A stretch of 64,000 nt of DNA, from positions 124,001 to 188,000 of the forward strand of contig JAWPGT010000045.1 of the NCBI GenBank assembly GCA_034638255.1, given 5' to 3'. Of the stretch, positions 37,606 to 51,312 are shown piece by piece. The notes beneath the pieces were generated by a model, which searched no databases, had not been told where the DNA came from, and worked only from the letters and a program-made list of their open reading frames with translations. The position numbers and the translations under genes are program-made. The first letter of the stretch is position 1. The number at the start of each line of letters is the position of its first letter. The DNA is from Coprinus comatus (Eukaryota > Basidiomycota > Agaricomycetes > Agaricales > Agaricaceae).

Positions 37606-40600
37606 CCTTATCCAAGTTACCGACCCAATCCGATCACTGAGGACGATTTATAGCATCGTTCAACCTAGAACCCATATACCGCTTTAGGACTCTTTCGGTT
37701 CCTTCCCCCCTTCGATTAATGATTCACTGATCCAAACAAGCACGTTGTGGGCTTGGGGGAGTCTTATGAACAAATAGGATCACCAAGAATTACGGGTGAA
37801 ACCATTCTGCGTAAGGGAGTGGATGGTTCTTTTGACCTAATCACTTCTATGTGTGGATTCACAACAGTGTAATTGGTGGAGTTATATGAATACGGCCGCC
37901 GAGAGTCAATAAATACTTGTAAGGTCACTCGACCATTATCAAGTGGACCTCCATTTCTCCCCTTCACTCCTTTGGGCACAAAGCAACTACGTCTTCTATT
38001 CGTTTGATTGAAGGAGTTCCGAACGTGGTATTGATAAATGTGGAGTTGCGGTTGCCTTGGACATGGAAAAATTTGAAGTGATGCGTACATCAAGGACTCC
38101 GTAACACTCCGTGGCTAAGCTGAAAAAAAACAACTTGCGAAAGAGAAACAATCTTCCTTTGCCGCCGGGGGATGAAAATTGAATGTGAGGGTTAGGTGAG
38201 AGTGGGGCACATTGTGTCTCGATCCCGCCCTATTCGGAAATATGCGACTCACGTGTGAAACTTAAATTCAAACTTCAACAACTTCACAGTTACTTTCACG
38301 GCCACTTCAAATCCAATTTCGTTTAACCCTGTTGAAGTTCTACCATGAGTTCTTCAGCTTCTCTCTTTTTTTTCTCGGATGCTTGAATCTGCCGTTGATG
38401 TAATCTAATACTTATACAGTAAGAATAGAGGAAAAGATAGTAAAAGAATATCAAAAACGGGCAAACCAAAACACAACCAATTGAGCAGTAAAAAATCCAT
38501 CTAATACTCGCCTCAGCTCTCCTTCACTTTCGGCTTTCCCCCTTCCTCCTTCCTTGGCGTTCAATCTGAATACATTCTAGTAACCAACCAATGAAGAAAT
38601 GTGATCCTACGCCACATACATTTATGACTCACACCATCTCCTCTTCCAGCCTCTTCCCTCAGGAACTTCTGTTTGGACTTCCTATTTGCAAGTGATTCAA
38701 GCACGTGTGGTGGCGTACGCTATTTACAGTTTACATCGGCGTGTCTCGTTTTACTTCTTCTTTTGACCATTTTGAGGGAGGTTAGTAATGGGGAACAGGT
38801 ACATTTTACTTCTCACTTGGCAGAAAACTTCTTCGATTCTTGGCCATGTGCGATTTTTAATTATGGTTTTCCTTTACCATGTTTTTATCTGAAGAAGCAC
38901 GAGATCAAGAAGGGTAAACCGGGAATTACCGTATTCCGTGCTGGATGTTCCTGTTATATATATATATATATATTAGGATGTTCAGAAAGACCGATGGCGT
39001 CGCTGTTAACTGTTGGCCTTGGGGGAATCATAAGAAACGCGCGTAAAAGTTTGGTTTCAAGGCATAACTATCAGTGTAGCATCAAGTGTGGGCGCTTTAT
39101 GATCATTAAAACGGAACAAAGAAGTTGGAAGAGATAAAACTAGGGATTAACGCCGTACTAGTACCCGGCCAAGAAGATATCGAACATTACGTGCAAAGTC
39201 CAAATTCAAATCTAAATCCCACAAACAACTACAACAAACTCACAACCAAAAACAGAAGAGATTCATTGTCATATTGGTATGCATTTAATTATTATTCAAC
39301 TGGGATCAAAGCCCAGACCAAAACTATTCATTCCTTAACAGAAATCGAAAAGATTCTTTCTAATATATACACTTCTCCTATCTTTCCCGTCCAACTTCTT
39401 TTCCGGTGATTTTTCCTTTTCCTTCAATCTATTTCTGTTCCCTGACACTCCAAAGAAAAACCTAATTTGAATTACTAAAAACAGAACAAGAGAAAAACTA
39501 GAGAATGCTTGAAAGGATTTTCAATCCTGCCTTGAACCTTCGCTTACAATTACAAAACCCCCAAAAATTTTCATAACTTTACTAACCACCTAAAATCCGA
39601 GACTCCAAAACAAGAAAAAGTCTAAAATATAAAGAACACAACTGTAACTTGAATAAACATGCGTAATGTACGGTATCGTATCACGAAGGAAAAAAAAAAC
39701 TCTTTCAAAGCATAATGTTCGTAATCCAATCCTTCATTTGTGAGGACAATGAGATCCGACACCACGATACTCATTGCTGATAGACAACCTGATGCACAGT
39801 TGCAAGGAGTAACGCTGACAGGACCACCATTTGACTGAGAGTCCGAAGGATAGTCTAGAAGTTATCAATGTTCCACTACTTATAAATTGTGTCATAGGGT
39901 AGAGACTTCAGAGGTCCATAATCGTTTCAGCGTATTCCTTTCGCTTGAACCTCTCCCTAAAATTTATAGTGGAGACTATGATTGGAGTTCATATTTTTCA
40001 TGTTTACGTTCCTAATTTCTTCTCTTATTCATTATTTAATTCCTTCTCAAGACTCAGTACCAGTCAGTACTCAATCACGGCCTTTATTCAAATTTCGGAT
40101 TCCACCTTATTCTTTCTTCTATTTCATTAATCTATTATATCCTTCTCTTATGCCCGACCCTCACACCTCCATTCTGAATCCATTTGCACAAATTTATCTA
40201 TATTTTTTTTGCTTCCTTCATGATTGATCATGTACCAAAAAAATTCGATTACTCACATGTACATCTTCTGATCAGTTAACACCTTTATTCCAAGTCCCTT
40301 TCTTCTCATCCTTCTTGGTAGATTATTGTTATTTTCATATTCTTAATATATTGTATTGTATTGGAATCTTTGCTGCTACAAGAGAATCATAAAAACACAT
40401 TGCTCCTTACATCATTCTACTTATTAAACAAAAAATCAAATTTCTTTTCTTTCTCATAGTAAGTAAGTAGTTAGTAAGTCAGAAAAAAAAACGACACCCT
40501 AATATATCAGAGTCAAAGTAAAACGCAAACTATAACACACAAATTTCAAATGTCAAAAAAGAGTTAGAGTAACAATTACAAAAAAGAAGACGAAAAGGAA

Positions 40601-41020
40601 GGGGTAAATCAAGCTTTTTTCAAAAGGCGTCAAGCTAAAAAAAAAAAAAGGAGTAAAAGAAGGTAGGTGGGAGACCCAAGGAGTGCTGAACCTCGAAAAA
40701 AAGAGAACTAAAGAGTGAGGTGAACTGTATGTACTGTTTGTATGTATCTTATGTATGTATTGTATGTAGTAGTAGTAGTAAAAACGGAGACGCGGAAAAT
40801 GCCAAAAAAGAATGCTAATATGCTAAACAAACGATGCTAATCACACTGGGAAAACCAACCACCAATCACAGAAAACAAGAGCGACAGAAACAGAAAAGAG
40901 ACAGACAGAGACAGAGGAAAAAAGGAAAGGATCCAATGAAGTAAGAGAAGAGTGGGGTGTATAATGCATTTCATTTCCTCTCACCATCAATTTCAATTGT
41001 TTAATTGAATATTTCATTTT
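37606..41020. other. 3.4 kb without a firm gene
   Basis: A minus-strand open stretch at 37764-38093 (109 codons) looks protein-like but has no known motif. At 38325-38400 (minus) a short charged helical tail, SEKKKREAEELMVELQQG then stop, could end a small gene whose exons I cannot join. A TA repeat lies at 38955-38974. From 39400 on the DNA is rich in A/T and C/T tracts and includes a long 3' flank of the bZIP gene. No other feature. Confidence 0.35.
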
Positions 41021-41651
41021 CTACTTCCTCAAAGTTCCACTCTTTCCCAACGTCAAACTTCTCATACTCTCCTCCAACAAATCTCCAACACAGCTGGAAA
41101 CACCTCCACAACATTTCCCATCATCGCATTTCTTGTTCATCAACGTTGCAGATGTTGGTGCAAGTTTAGGGGAAGAAGGAAGAGAAGGAGATTCCAAATC
41201 AACAACCTTCAAAACCGCTTTACCTTCCAACACTTTCCTGACTTTGTCAGCATCCCAGTTCCGTGGCGCAGGATTTGAAGCAAGTGAAGTGGTTGATGAC
41301 GACGATGATCCGGAGAAAGCATCCCAAAACGCATTGCCCAATTTCTTCAATAACGTTTGGCTGGCAACCGCAGCAAGCATAGCAGCTTGCGCTTCGCGTT
41401 GTTGTTGTTGTGTTGATTGTTGATTGGGTTGCTGTTGTTGCTGTTTTGTGGCGCCGGCGCCCATCTTTGGTGATGCAGGTGGTGTGAGTAAGCCAGATGA
41501 TGTAGCGTTCTTGCCGGAAAGTAAAGAAGAAAGAGCACCGCCAAGTCCAGAGCTTGCAATAGCCTTTGGTGAAGGAGAACTGAAGTAATGAGGACGAAGC
41601 GATGCAGCATGACCAGATAGATGCTGGTGTTGCGGGACTTGAAGGGATTGC

Positions 41652-41712
<61 letters not shown>

Positions 41713-43681
41713 GCTGTTGAGCCCATTGGTATTGAGCCTGCTTCTGTACGGCCGTCTTGCCCCATAGATGAATGCGGTATCTAAGTATAACATCAATATA
41801 TGCGCAAAATATTTGTAATAAAAAAAACATACGCATCGATGGACTTCATCGTGAACATATTGGCATCCGCGAACGCGTCGAAATCAGTTAATTTCTCCTT
41901 CTCTTCTTCCTTCTTGATAGGCTTATCGGTACCAGCAGCCTTGGCAAGATCCGCTCCGATAGCATTCAACAATGGATTGATGTTCAAACCAGTACTGTCA
42001 CCGACAACTTTCCTGTTGTTTCCAAATCCCCAACCCATCAGTCCAACATTGACTTCGGGTACCAAAGTCGTATGAACAGGAGTAAATCCACCACCCATAC
42101 CGCCGAGAGCGCCAAGAGGTTGATGTTGACCACCCCAGAAACCACCGCCATTGCGAGGCATAGGAGATGATGGTAAATCTTTCTGAGTGTTTGGAGCAAA
42201 GGGATTTGGCACATTGGAAGCAGTAGCATTGGCTTGTTGATGAGGGTTGGGTGTAGTTGAGGGCGTGGGGATGGCGTTTTCATTGGCACTTGTGTTGGCA
42301 TTGGCGGCAGTAAATACACTAGCCGTAGGACCGTTCAAGCCAAGGGGAATAGGAGCAGGAGGAGGAAGGTTAAGAGATGGTAAATCTGCTCCTGAGCCTT
42401 CCAATAAAATCTTCTTCAACGCAGTAATCTCCTGTCTCAACGCCAGGTTCTCAGACTGAGTCGTTCCCAATTCAGATCGTACTATCTCCAAAAGTCTATC
42501 TCGCTCTGCAATGTCGCCTTCAAGCGTAGAGATATATTCTGACGATAATAAAAATAAAAACAATAAGTAAGATAAACAAAAGATCAGAGAAAACAAAACA
42601 AACCCTTTCGTCTGACCCTGAAATTCCTCGCACTGATCTTGTTCCGAAGTTGTCGCTTTTCTTTGCTAGTCATCTTTGCGAAAACTTCCGGAGAGGGTCT
42701 CCAATCTTGTGGTACATCATCATCATCCTCTTCTTCTGCAGCAGACCTATCCTTATCCTTCCCTTTCTTGGAGACGGAAGCCTTGAGGATTGTGGGTGGT
42801 TTAGGCAACGAGCCACTCTTGGTTGAAGTTGAACTCGATGTAGCAGTAGGAGAGAATGCAATATTAGTCGATGTCGTGGCCTTTGAATCAGAAGAAGAAA
42901 GTGCCACTCCGTGAGCGGCTGATTGGATCACCGCAGTCGAGATAGCATTTTCTTTATCACGATAAATCGACGAGATACCAGATTTTTTAACGATCCCACC
43001 GCTGTGGACAGTGCCTCTGCGCAGTTTTCCATGTCCACCAACTTTGACAGGTGTAATGGTCAAAGTAAGTTTTTCGCGGTCGTTGTCTTTTTCTCCATGT
43101 GAGGCGTCGGCGGTGGATGACGGCGAGTTAGCATTACTGCTATTCTGACTACTCCCTTCATCATCGCCTTCATGCTCATGTTCGTCATCTTCGAAATCAT
43201 TGATGGGAGCAGATGACGCAGGAGTATCCACCAACTGCGGATCGATGCTCATTTGTTGTTGAAGAGTTTCCTCGAGTATGGGTGCGATGGGCATATTCAG
43301 ACCCATTCCAGATCCCATATTCATATTGAGTTCGTTCATCGACGCGAAGCCAACGTCCATAGGCATAGAATACCCAGCGATGCCTTGGTCAAGTGAGGAA
43401 TTGGCCACACTGAGATAATCATATGCAGCCAAGTTGAGTGGATCGATAAGCTTCAATTCATCATCGAAGAGAGAAAAAGAGGTTGCGCCATCTTGGACGT
43501 CGTGGAATGAGGGGGCGGGAGCTTGTTGGGGCGGAGTAAGAATACCCTGGGACGGCGAGGACGGCGAGGAGGAGAGAGAGACAGGAGAGTTGTGTGCGTT
43601 GAAGAGGTCTGTGTTGAGGAATTCTGCAAAATCGGTGATGTCGGGCTGGAAGAAGTTGTGCGGACTGTTGTCGACGAGCAT
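41021..43681 (-). CDS. bZIP transcription factor with polyglutamine tract
   Basis: Nuclear regulator. Three exons: 42604-43681, 41834-42538 (approximate 3' limit 41833) and 41021-41781, joined at RVRRK|EYISTLEG and SIDA|YRIHLWG. The start MLVDNSPHNFFQ (43681) is chosen over an upstream in-frame ATG because its context begins the conserved acidic N-terminus. The basic region is KEKRQLRNKISARNFRVRRK, directly followed by the leucine zipper EYISTLEGDIAERDRLL, then LALRQEITALKKILL. The basic region sits at about residue 340, unusual for small bZIPs. Long disordered Ser/Pro flanks surround it. Exon 3 has 24 Gln in a row (41648-41719) and a second Gln-rich patch, and the protein ends with a Cys cluster (CDDGKCCGG). 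It belongs to a fungal bZIP group I cannot name with confidence. Confidence 0.88.
41648..41719 (-). repeat. CAA/CAG trinucleotide repeat (24 glutamine codons)
   Basis: Seventy-two bases of glutamine codons inside exon 3 of the bZIP gene. Nearly all are CAA; only one codon at each side is CAG. Such near-pure runs change length easily, so allele length is likely to differ between strains. Confidence 0.95.
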
Positions 43682-44498
43682 TGGATGTGGTTTAAAGAGA
43701 CGCTCACATAACTCCTCTCCCCTCTCAAAGTCACACACTCTGCTTATGTAACTTTCCCGCCGCCTTGATTGCGCGGTCTCTCGGCTGACTACTCTGATCC
43801 CACACTGCCACTCTGCTTGGCTGCGAAAAGAGAAAGTGAGAGAAAACTGTAGAACATTCACCAAGTGTTTTAACTACTCTCTCCACCGAGGATCCATGGT
43901 GTGCGGTATATACCCCACTCCAACCACATAGCCGTCCAGGGTTGCAGATCCCCCAGTCTTTCCGTCTTCCTATAAACATCCAGAACATCGGACCCAGAAC
44001 ATTCCGCCATTCGCCTGCAACGTTCCTGCAGACGTTCGCCAAGGAAGAACACGGTTACTTACATAAATAATTAAATACTTACCAAAACCGAAAAAAGGAA
44101 CACCACTCCATCAAATGATCCCAAACAAATTCTCTCTCAGAATGGGAAATGATCAGCAGGGACATCAAGATTCCGTATACCACAAACCTAAGTCCGCTTA
44201 TCCATTCCGAAAAAAATCAATTCCCCGGAAGCGACGACCCCTCAACATTGCTGACACAGTGACAGATCTATTAGGTTCCCATCCGGATTGGATCCTTGTG
44301 GATTTTTGAGGGGATATCCTTTACGTTGGAGCAACCAACTGACGGCTTTTCCAATCTTTTGTTGACCCTCTCATAACACCATTCATCTTGTTTGCCGTTT
44401 ATCTCCTCCACTGACGGACAAAAAAAATAACAAACGCTTAAACAAAACAACTAGAAGAAAAAACTAAAAGAAAAAAAAAGACATTCAAAAGGTTCTGG
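43682..44498. other. Intergenic: bZIP 5' flank and 3' end of AT-hook gene
   Basis: The bZIP 5' leader and promoter. Long plus- and minus-strand open stretches here are low-complexity shadows. No gene. Confidence 0.4.
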
Positions 44499-46105
44499 TT
44501 ATAGGAAGACAGTAAATTCGCCCGTTCCAGGAACAACTTCATGCCGAGGTGGACGCCCACGCCGGGGTTTGCAAGGCGACATTAACGCTCCAGCCTGAGC
44601 TGCTCCACCCTGATTAGCCTGTACTTCCTCTCTCCTGATAGCGCTAGGACTAGGATCTTTGCCACCCAACCCCTCAACAGTATCAATGGAACTCGAAGAT
44701 TTGATATCAATCTCCATACTGTCATCCCAATCCCTACTAGCATTTGCCACATCTTTATTATCCTCATTCTTACTACTAGAATCCACACCTTTCCCTTTCG
44801 ACTTCTTTCTTCTTGTATGACCTTTTACGCTGGACATGGGTACTCGTTTTGATACCGTTGATACCGTACTTGACCCTTCTTGACGAGAAGATCCAGGTAC
44901 ATTGACCAGAATGGGTGGTGACCCAACCGCCGATCCAATTCCCAAACTTGAACTCGTGCCAGTTCTACTATACAAATTTGGAGCATTCACCATTCTTTCC
45001 GATATAGATATTGAATGGGGTTTAGCTTGAGGGTGTGGCGGTAATACAGGACCCAGATAACTTGTAGTGTATTGGTGAGGGTGATGAGGGTGAGGGGGGT
45101 TCTCAATTTGGGATTGGGGATGATGATGGTGATGATGATGGCGGAGATGAGGAAGTGCAATTTGAGAGGAGACGGGTGTAGGTGTACTTGTCCTACTCCC
45201 AGTAGTAATTGTATTACCACTAACTCCTGGTCCTACAAGTGCGGGATTAGTTGAAACTCCTTGTAATTGATCGTTTTCATTTGGCATATCTGCATATATG
45301 CGCCCATGAGTATTTCACATAAACGGAACTGTACAGAAACCTCCAAACGTACGGAAAAAATCAGGTGGGAACATAGCGAGAGTATCCATATCTTTAGACA
45401 CGGGTTGGTTTCGATAATATATGCGTTGATCGTGGTCATAGTAATCATGAGCGTATAGACCTAAACGGCAAAAAGTCAGCCAAAAGACCACATATCGCCC
45501 TACAATTTCACTGAGGAGCCCTTGAACTCGCCTTGTTCTTGTTCTCTACTTCCATCTACCATTACCATTCCTTGTTGTTGTTGTTGAAGTTGAAGTTGAA
45601 GTTGAAGTTGAAGTTGATGATGAGGTATAGGTACCCAGGGTGGTGTTGGTAAAACTATCCTTCCATCTTCAGTTCGAGGGAAAAGTTTGGATGAAAGGTG
45701 ACAAGTAGAACAAAGACAGATTTCGGCTCTGGGGTTATGTTGAATTTCAGCGCTTGAACTCGAACTTCCAGGAACTTGAACTTGAACCTGTTGCGAGTGT
45801 AATAGAGAAGTAGAGGTAGAGGTAGATATAGAACTTGTATTCATTGACGGTAGCGTTTTCGAATGTTTCGATGTATGAGATATTGAATGCGAATGTGGAT
45901 ATTGATATCCGATTAATCCGGAACGTTGTGATTGTGGTTGTGGTTCATTAATCTGGATATCTAGAGTCGGAGCACCCATATCCATATCCGTAACATAAGT
46001 CGAGGCTAGCCTACTTCTTAGACTGGAACTTGGTTCAAGTCCTGTTAAACGTTCCGGCGCTGACAAAACCAGGTCATCCGAGTCACTGCTTGTAGGATGA
46101 GCCAT
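44499..46105 (-). CDS. AT-hook protein, function unknown
   Basis: I do not recognise the family. It starts at MAHPTSSDSDD (46105); a longer reading from TTG is rejected. Exon 1 (to about 45510) is Ser/Gln-rich and holds a CLCSTCHLSSKLFPR patch. A middle exon reads LYAHDYYDHDQRIYYRN and then DTLAMFPPDF (about 45350-45480); its 5' junction is not settled. The last exon (from about 45290) begins MPNENDQLQG, contains a run of seven His, a basic GHTRRKKSKGKG, and near the C-terminus the AT-hook CKPRRGRPPRHEV (about 44540-44580), so DNA binding in the nucleus is likely. It lies next to the bZIP gene on the same strand. Confidence 0.65.
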
Positions 46106-48984
46106 TGCCCAAAAAGCGAAAAGAAGAAGAAGAGAGAGAGAGAAAGAGGAAAGAGAAAGAAAAAGGGAAGATGACAATGGTGAGGAAAGGGGTGAGAGAG
46201 TGAAAAGAGAAAGATTGAAACGGGTTAAAAAGGGAAGAACGAACTTAAGAGAAGTTGAGGTTATTTTTAGAAGGAGATTGAGTGGGGAGCTAAGTTCTTA
46301 TGCATGGGGGTTTGTGAAAAGTGATCGGCAGGTTAGCACCTTAATGGTAATATAATCTCAGATTTCTCTCAGGTTTTTTGCTCGGACCTCTCGGCAATCC
46401 ATATCCGAACCTTTGATAATATGTTACCGTAAACTTATACACACGCCCCACGCCGCAACTTCGCTTTCTCTATGTAAGGTCACATCTTCCCTTAATTATA
46501 ACACATACCCAAGTATTATAAGCCGGAAGAAAAATCAGCATCTTGTTGGTTTCAGAAGCTTTTCTTTAACCCATATGAAGTCTTCTTTCCATACTCCCAC
46601 CGTCCTAGTAGTAGTTACCATCGACCGGTACTTATTTAATCTACATAGGAAATCTCCTTACCACATCATGAACATCAGTGAAACCAGTCGCGTACGCAGT
46701 ATAGGGGTATACGTACGTGTGTCAATTCTTCAAACACGTTTTTTTCTGGAAAGTCCTAGCAGGACCTTGAAATGTTGAGTTATCCCGTCAAACAAAAATC
46801 ATATCTCATCATTTCATCAAAACTTCAAGAAACTGCCAGAACTGTGGCATAGTGTGTTGATATCAATGATCTTTCAACATCTCCATCAACTTGAATATGA
46901 ACATCTGACCATCATTTACCTGGATCAAAATCGTCAAAAACAGAAACAAATCCCAAAAAAGCTTTCCGTACTTACAGTATATCCAATACCATCGGAAGAA
47001 AATTACATCATACATATATCGGACATATATCGTACCGGATACATGTTTTACCATGTTCAGGCCCTTTCTTGATAGCTATCCTTAAGTATGTCTATATATT
47101 CGTTTTGAAAGTGATATACAGGGTCGGAGAGACACTTACCTTGATTCTTGAATCATCAGCCAACGGCCGCGGACACTTGGCAGATTAATACACAAGGAGA
47201 CGCGAGACCACGAAACGTAGTGACTACGTACATAATAAAGTCCAATGTATAAGACAATTATTTATCCATCTAGCCAATTTTCTATTCTTAACTTTATGCA
47301 TGTAAATATCCACTTCAGGATTATCCGTTTCCATGTCTGACTGACCCTTTTTGTCACTAACCTGTTGGCCGTCTAAATTCTGATCGCTGACGGTAGTCTG
47401 ACACTGGACAAGTCGTCACTGCTTGTCGTACCTTATTAAGGAGAAAGATCCATTATCTCCCCTTCCAACCGAGTCCAAATTTCTCTTCCCCTTTTCTTCG
47501 ACATCTTTGGCCCCTTTTTTCCTTTCATTAAAGTCAGCTTACTCCCCGAGGCACCCATTTATACTCATTTTGGACAACTCGGGACTCGGACTCGGGACTT
47601 GGCGACCTTTGGTGACAAGCGCCTTCTGTTTTGTACTTAGCTTGTTCTTGGCCATTTAACTTATGAATCACTTTCAAACACATTGTATTTATTATCCCCT
47701 TGAGCTCTGGTTGCCATTGAGGCTTGTTGAGGATTCGCATTGCGTTAATCTCTGGGAATTCGGACCTAACCAGGCTTGTTACAGCCTGTTACTATGTATC
47801 TCTCTACTTCATATACTTTATTTTGGTTCGTTGATGACGTTACTTTGTAGTATTGTACCTATGTAGAAATTAGGTAGAACTAAACAACTGGCAGAGAGAT
47901 TACCAGAATAAGTACCGCGATATGTGACTACTAGTACTAAAGCCACATATTTACACCTCTACATCTACATCATTCCTCCCTTCCTCATACATTTATCCAG
48001 CTTTTACTAGATATCGTCATGCTGTCGTCATTTTCTGCCACTAGATGCAAGATTGGCAAGGAGCTGCGGTGAGCGCGCATTTTTGGTTTCCAACTGCCAA
48101 CTTCCCAACAACCTCCGAAAGCTCCGGATGGTGTTTAACGTTCAGCGGCCAACCATTCCGTCTTCGGAAAAATATACCCAAAAGTGAATCATATCATACA
48201 TACTGATAGACATATAATTATTAATACATCAGGACTTACACGGGTGACGAGGCTAGAACCTCAGGTGAAAGACAAAAACTTCAAACACACACCACTCTTT
48301 TCCTTTCCTTGAGTTAGGGTCCGTTCAAGGCTTACCCTCTTCAAGGAAGTCTTTACCCTTACTTGTGACCATGTGGAAGAGGAGTATTTACCATCTGACT
48401 AGATAGTTATGGAAAAGGTAGGGACTGGAGATTGGAGTTATGACTCGATTGACATGACCAAGAGTTTTTAAAACAAAGTTCCGGTCATGGCCGATCACAG
48501 TGATACATCACAATCATCATCATCATCACTATAAAAAAAAAAGTCGAACGCTTCGAAAACTTATAATAATAGGTATTGAGACCTTGTGGGACCGCGTGGA
48601 TGTTATGGGTGGACACTCGGAGCAGTGAAATTGAAACCCAGCTGTTATACTTATAAAAAGTCATCTGTTACTTGGGTTTAGGATTTCGGATTCGGATACA
48701 ACGGAATCGGCGTTTTCTCTCTAGCGCCTTCTAGAGTCTAACCATCTAGGGTGTGGGGTTCATTGTATGTACTGTGGCTTGATGACTTAGTTTGCAGTTA
48801 TACTACCAGTGATTCCCGAACTTAAGAATCGGTCCTAGAATGATATATTTATTATGTCTGTTTTGGCAATGTCAATTTAAGTCAAAGGTTAAATGTATTC
48901 AAATGATCAATGCTAGGATTGTAAACCCGCAATCTGTGCCTCATAGAAATTGGAATTACATTAAATACTATTGGCCATTTACGT
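46106..48984. other. 2.9 kb without a gene
   Basis: The first 200 bases are purine-rich on the plus strand (GAAAGAGAGA tracts), that is CT-rich on the coding strand of the AT-hook gene, as in many fungal promoters. The rest shows only short motif-free open stretches. Confidence 0.4.
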
Positions 48985-50889
48985 TCATACGATTTCTTCA
49001 AATTGACCGTAGAAGACATTTCCAAATTTGAACTTTTTGGAGTCAAACTCGGGCTCGGGCCTGTTACCATTATAGACATGGACCTCTGTATAATCACGGA
49101 ACGAACGCTAACAGAAATGGGACAAATTCACGCTTACCCGTTTGATTCCGTCAATTTTAACAAGCAGAAATGAATTACTGGCGCTATTTTGAACTTCAAG
49201 AAATGAGATATAAGGTAAGCCCAAAAAAAGAAAAATTGATAATAAGGGTTTCTCTTCTTCCTTGTATTGGATGAAAACGAAAATAAGTTAACGAGCTTAC
49301 CACTGATGAGGATGAAACTCGGAGTGTTCAAGTGGCCGACAATTCGGATGACGACTTGAGTTATCCGACAAGCCACTATCTTGGTAAACATTGACTTGGC
49401 CTGCCATGAAGTTCGTTTATGTGTCTCATCAACAAGTCGTTATGAATGTTTCCGGACATATCTAATATTATATCAGCCAAAATAGAATATGTTATTGGTA
49501 ACCTTTCTTGAACGTTCTGTTTGGAAGTAAGAATGGTGATATTGGCGTCTCAACTGGCCTTATGGGGTCGTCGATCATTATTATTTATGTATGAAGAGAA
49601 CCAAATTGAAAATGTGTAGATTCAAAGGCAAACGCGAAAAGGAGGAGTTGAAACGCACCAATGCGAAGGTGGCGATTGCGATGGGCTTTACCAGTGAACG
49701 TTCAAGATGAAAAAAAAAAAAGAACAAACATGCTGCTTTTTCAGTTTCAAAGCACGTCAGTCCCCAATTGCCTCTAAAACACCACCCCCGGCAAATAACA
49801 AAAAAACGTACGTTTTTCAATATCTGGGCTATCCATCCGATATTCCGAGTTCTTGGAGCCAATAGCGATATATCTCGAATAACCAAGAATTTAGGGTGAA
49901 CATGATGATAGTTGAAAGTGGAGGAATGAAAATCCTTATCTGTCAAGATTGATATCCCCACCGTCGATTATCGGAGCATATCTATCAGACTCTCTGCCTC
50001 GAGAGTCCAAGGAATGTTCATGCGATGGGTCAATTTATTTAGTTGTTGACTCGGAGGAAACGTGGCTCACGATATAGGTATGGTACTACACATATTCGAC
50101 ATCCGTGATTGTAAAATCGAAAATAGGTGTAAACGCTTGGGGTGGGTAGAGCAACTTGAGTCCCATAGAGTCTAATGAACCGTTTAGAGGCTTCTGAGGA
50201 TTTTTCGAAGAGGCAGTTTTGCGTATGATTATAGCGATTGTGTTGAGAAACGCTCATTGTTGATGTGTTACTAAGACACATTGTCATTCAGAACGTTGTT
50301 TGAGAATTTCTAGATGGACGAACCTCGACATTCCTTCTTTAGCCGCATCAATATTCTTGTGATAACCACCCAATATTATACGAAAGGCAACAATGCATCC
50401 TTCAATCTGTTCTTTTGGGTAGCAGATGTTCGCAGTGGGCGTTTCTTTGACGGAGAGCTCTACTACTCCACCAAGTTCAGTGGTCCCAAGAGCATCTCTA
50501 TGAATTACAAGCTCAGTCTCTCCCTTTCTGTGAGTTGATAGCCATCTTCATCGACATGGACCGGAGGATTCTTGATTTCGGATGCAACCTTGAACCAAGA
50601 GAACTTAGAATAGAAGGTGATATACACAGAGAATGTAGTATTTTGCTTCAGTTTGCAACTTCTTTGCTTTCGTTTTAATAATTAATTTCGATTCATTTTC
50701 GTGTAAAAAAGATTTAAGAACGCAATACTTACCTGGGGTAAAGACTACGTTGTTTATATAATTGTACGATTTACCCGAGCTTCCGCTCAACCTTCTGCCT
50801 GATGGATGGTGTTCGTCATTCTTGTTGCCCCCAGCGCTCATACGTAATTTTATGAATGTGAGAAGGCATACTGTCGCTAACACAGCCAC
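48985..50889 (-). CDS. Hypothetical multi-exon protein, model incomplete
   Basis: Not recognised. Several protein-like segments on the minus strand suggest one gene. The first exon has MAVLATVCLLTFIKLRMSAG, a possible membrane anchor, then SYNYINNVVFTP before a GTAAGT donor at about 50734. Next is FSVYITFYSKFSWFKVASEI (about 50570-50630); then GTTELGGVVELSVKETPTAN and IDAAKEGMSRFVHLEI (about 50310-50480); then KLLYPPQAFTPIFDFTITDV (about 50100-50160). Near the 3' end, SFLEVQNSASNSFLLVKIDG (about 49140-49200) and VHVYNGNRPEPEFDSKKFKF (about 49020-49070) precede the stop at 48985-48987. I cannot settle all junctions, and one between the last two pieces would need an intron of only 30 bases. It may be a decayed gene. 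Confidence 0.35.
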
Positions 50890-51312
50890 TGATGGCTGTT
50901 AAGGGACCGAGGACAATGGTTGAGAACAATCATGACCAAACACACTGTGTAACACTCCGATATAACAAAGGGAAGATGCAAACTTGGCAATGTTCCCTGT
51001 CAAGGTCCTAGGGAATGTGCGGGGCTGTGTGCTGGGCGTAGGTACATGAGTGGTGTAATTATTTTGTGGTTTCAAGCAGTGATCATGAGGAAGTGAGTGT
51101 TGTATTCAGGTTGTATTTGATGATCGAATTTCATTATCTACAGAAATCAGAATTAACATGTGTGCATAGTAGGTATGAGGTAATTTTGAAGAGAATAAAA
51201 GAGCTTTTGTACTCGGTGAACTGAAGGGGGCGTCCAGGGTTATGGAGTAACTTGCGGCCAAAATAGGAAGGTGTTTTCCTAATTGGGAACTATAGGGCTT
51301 TTGTTTGTTGGA
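50890..51312. other. Intergenic, divergent starts
   Basis: Spacer between the hypothetical minus-strand gene and the Ser/Pro-rich plus-strand gene. No clear element seen. Confidence 0.4.

Noticed and set aside
38673..39137. Plus-strand 154-codon open frame
   Set aside because: It begins at TTG, contains the TA microsatellite as an Ile/Tyr run, and shows no domain.
41602..41784. Plus-strand open frame with a long valine run
   Set aside because: It is the reverse complement of the glutamine repeat in the bZIP gene.
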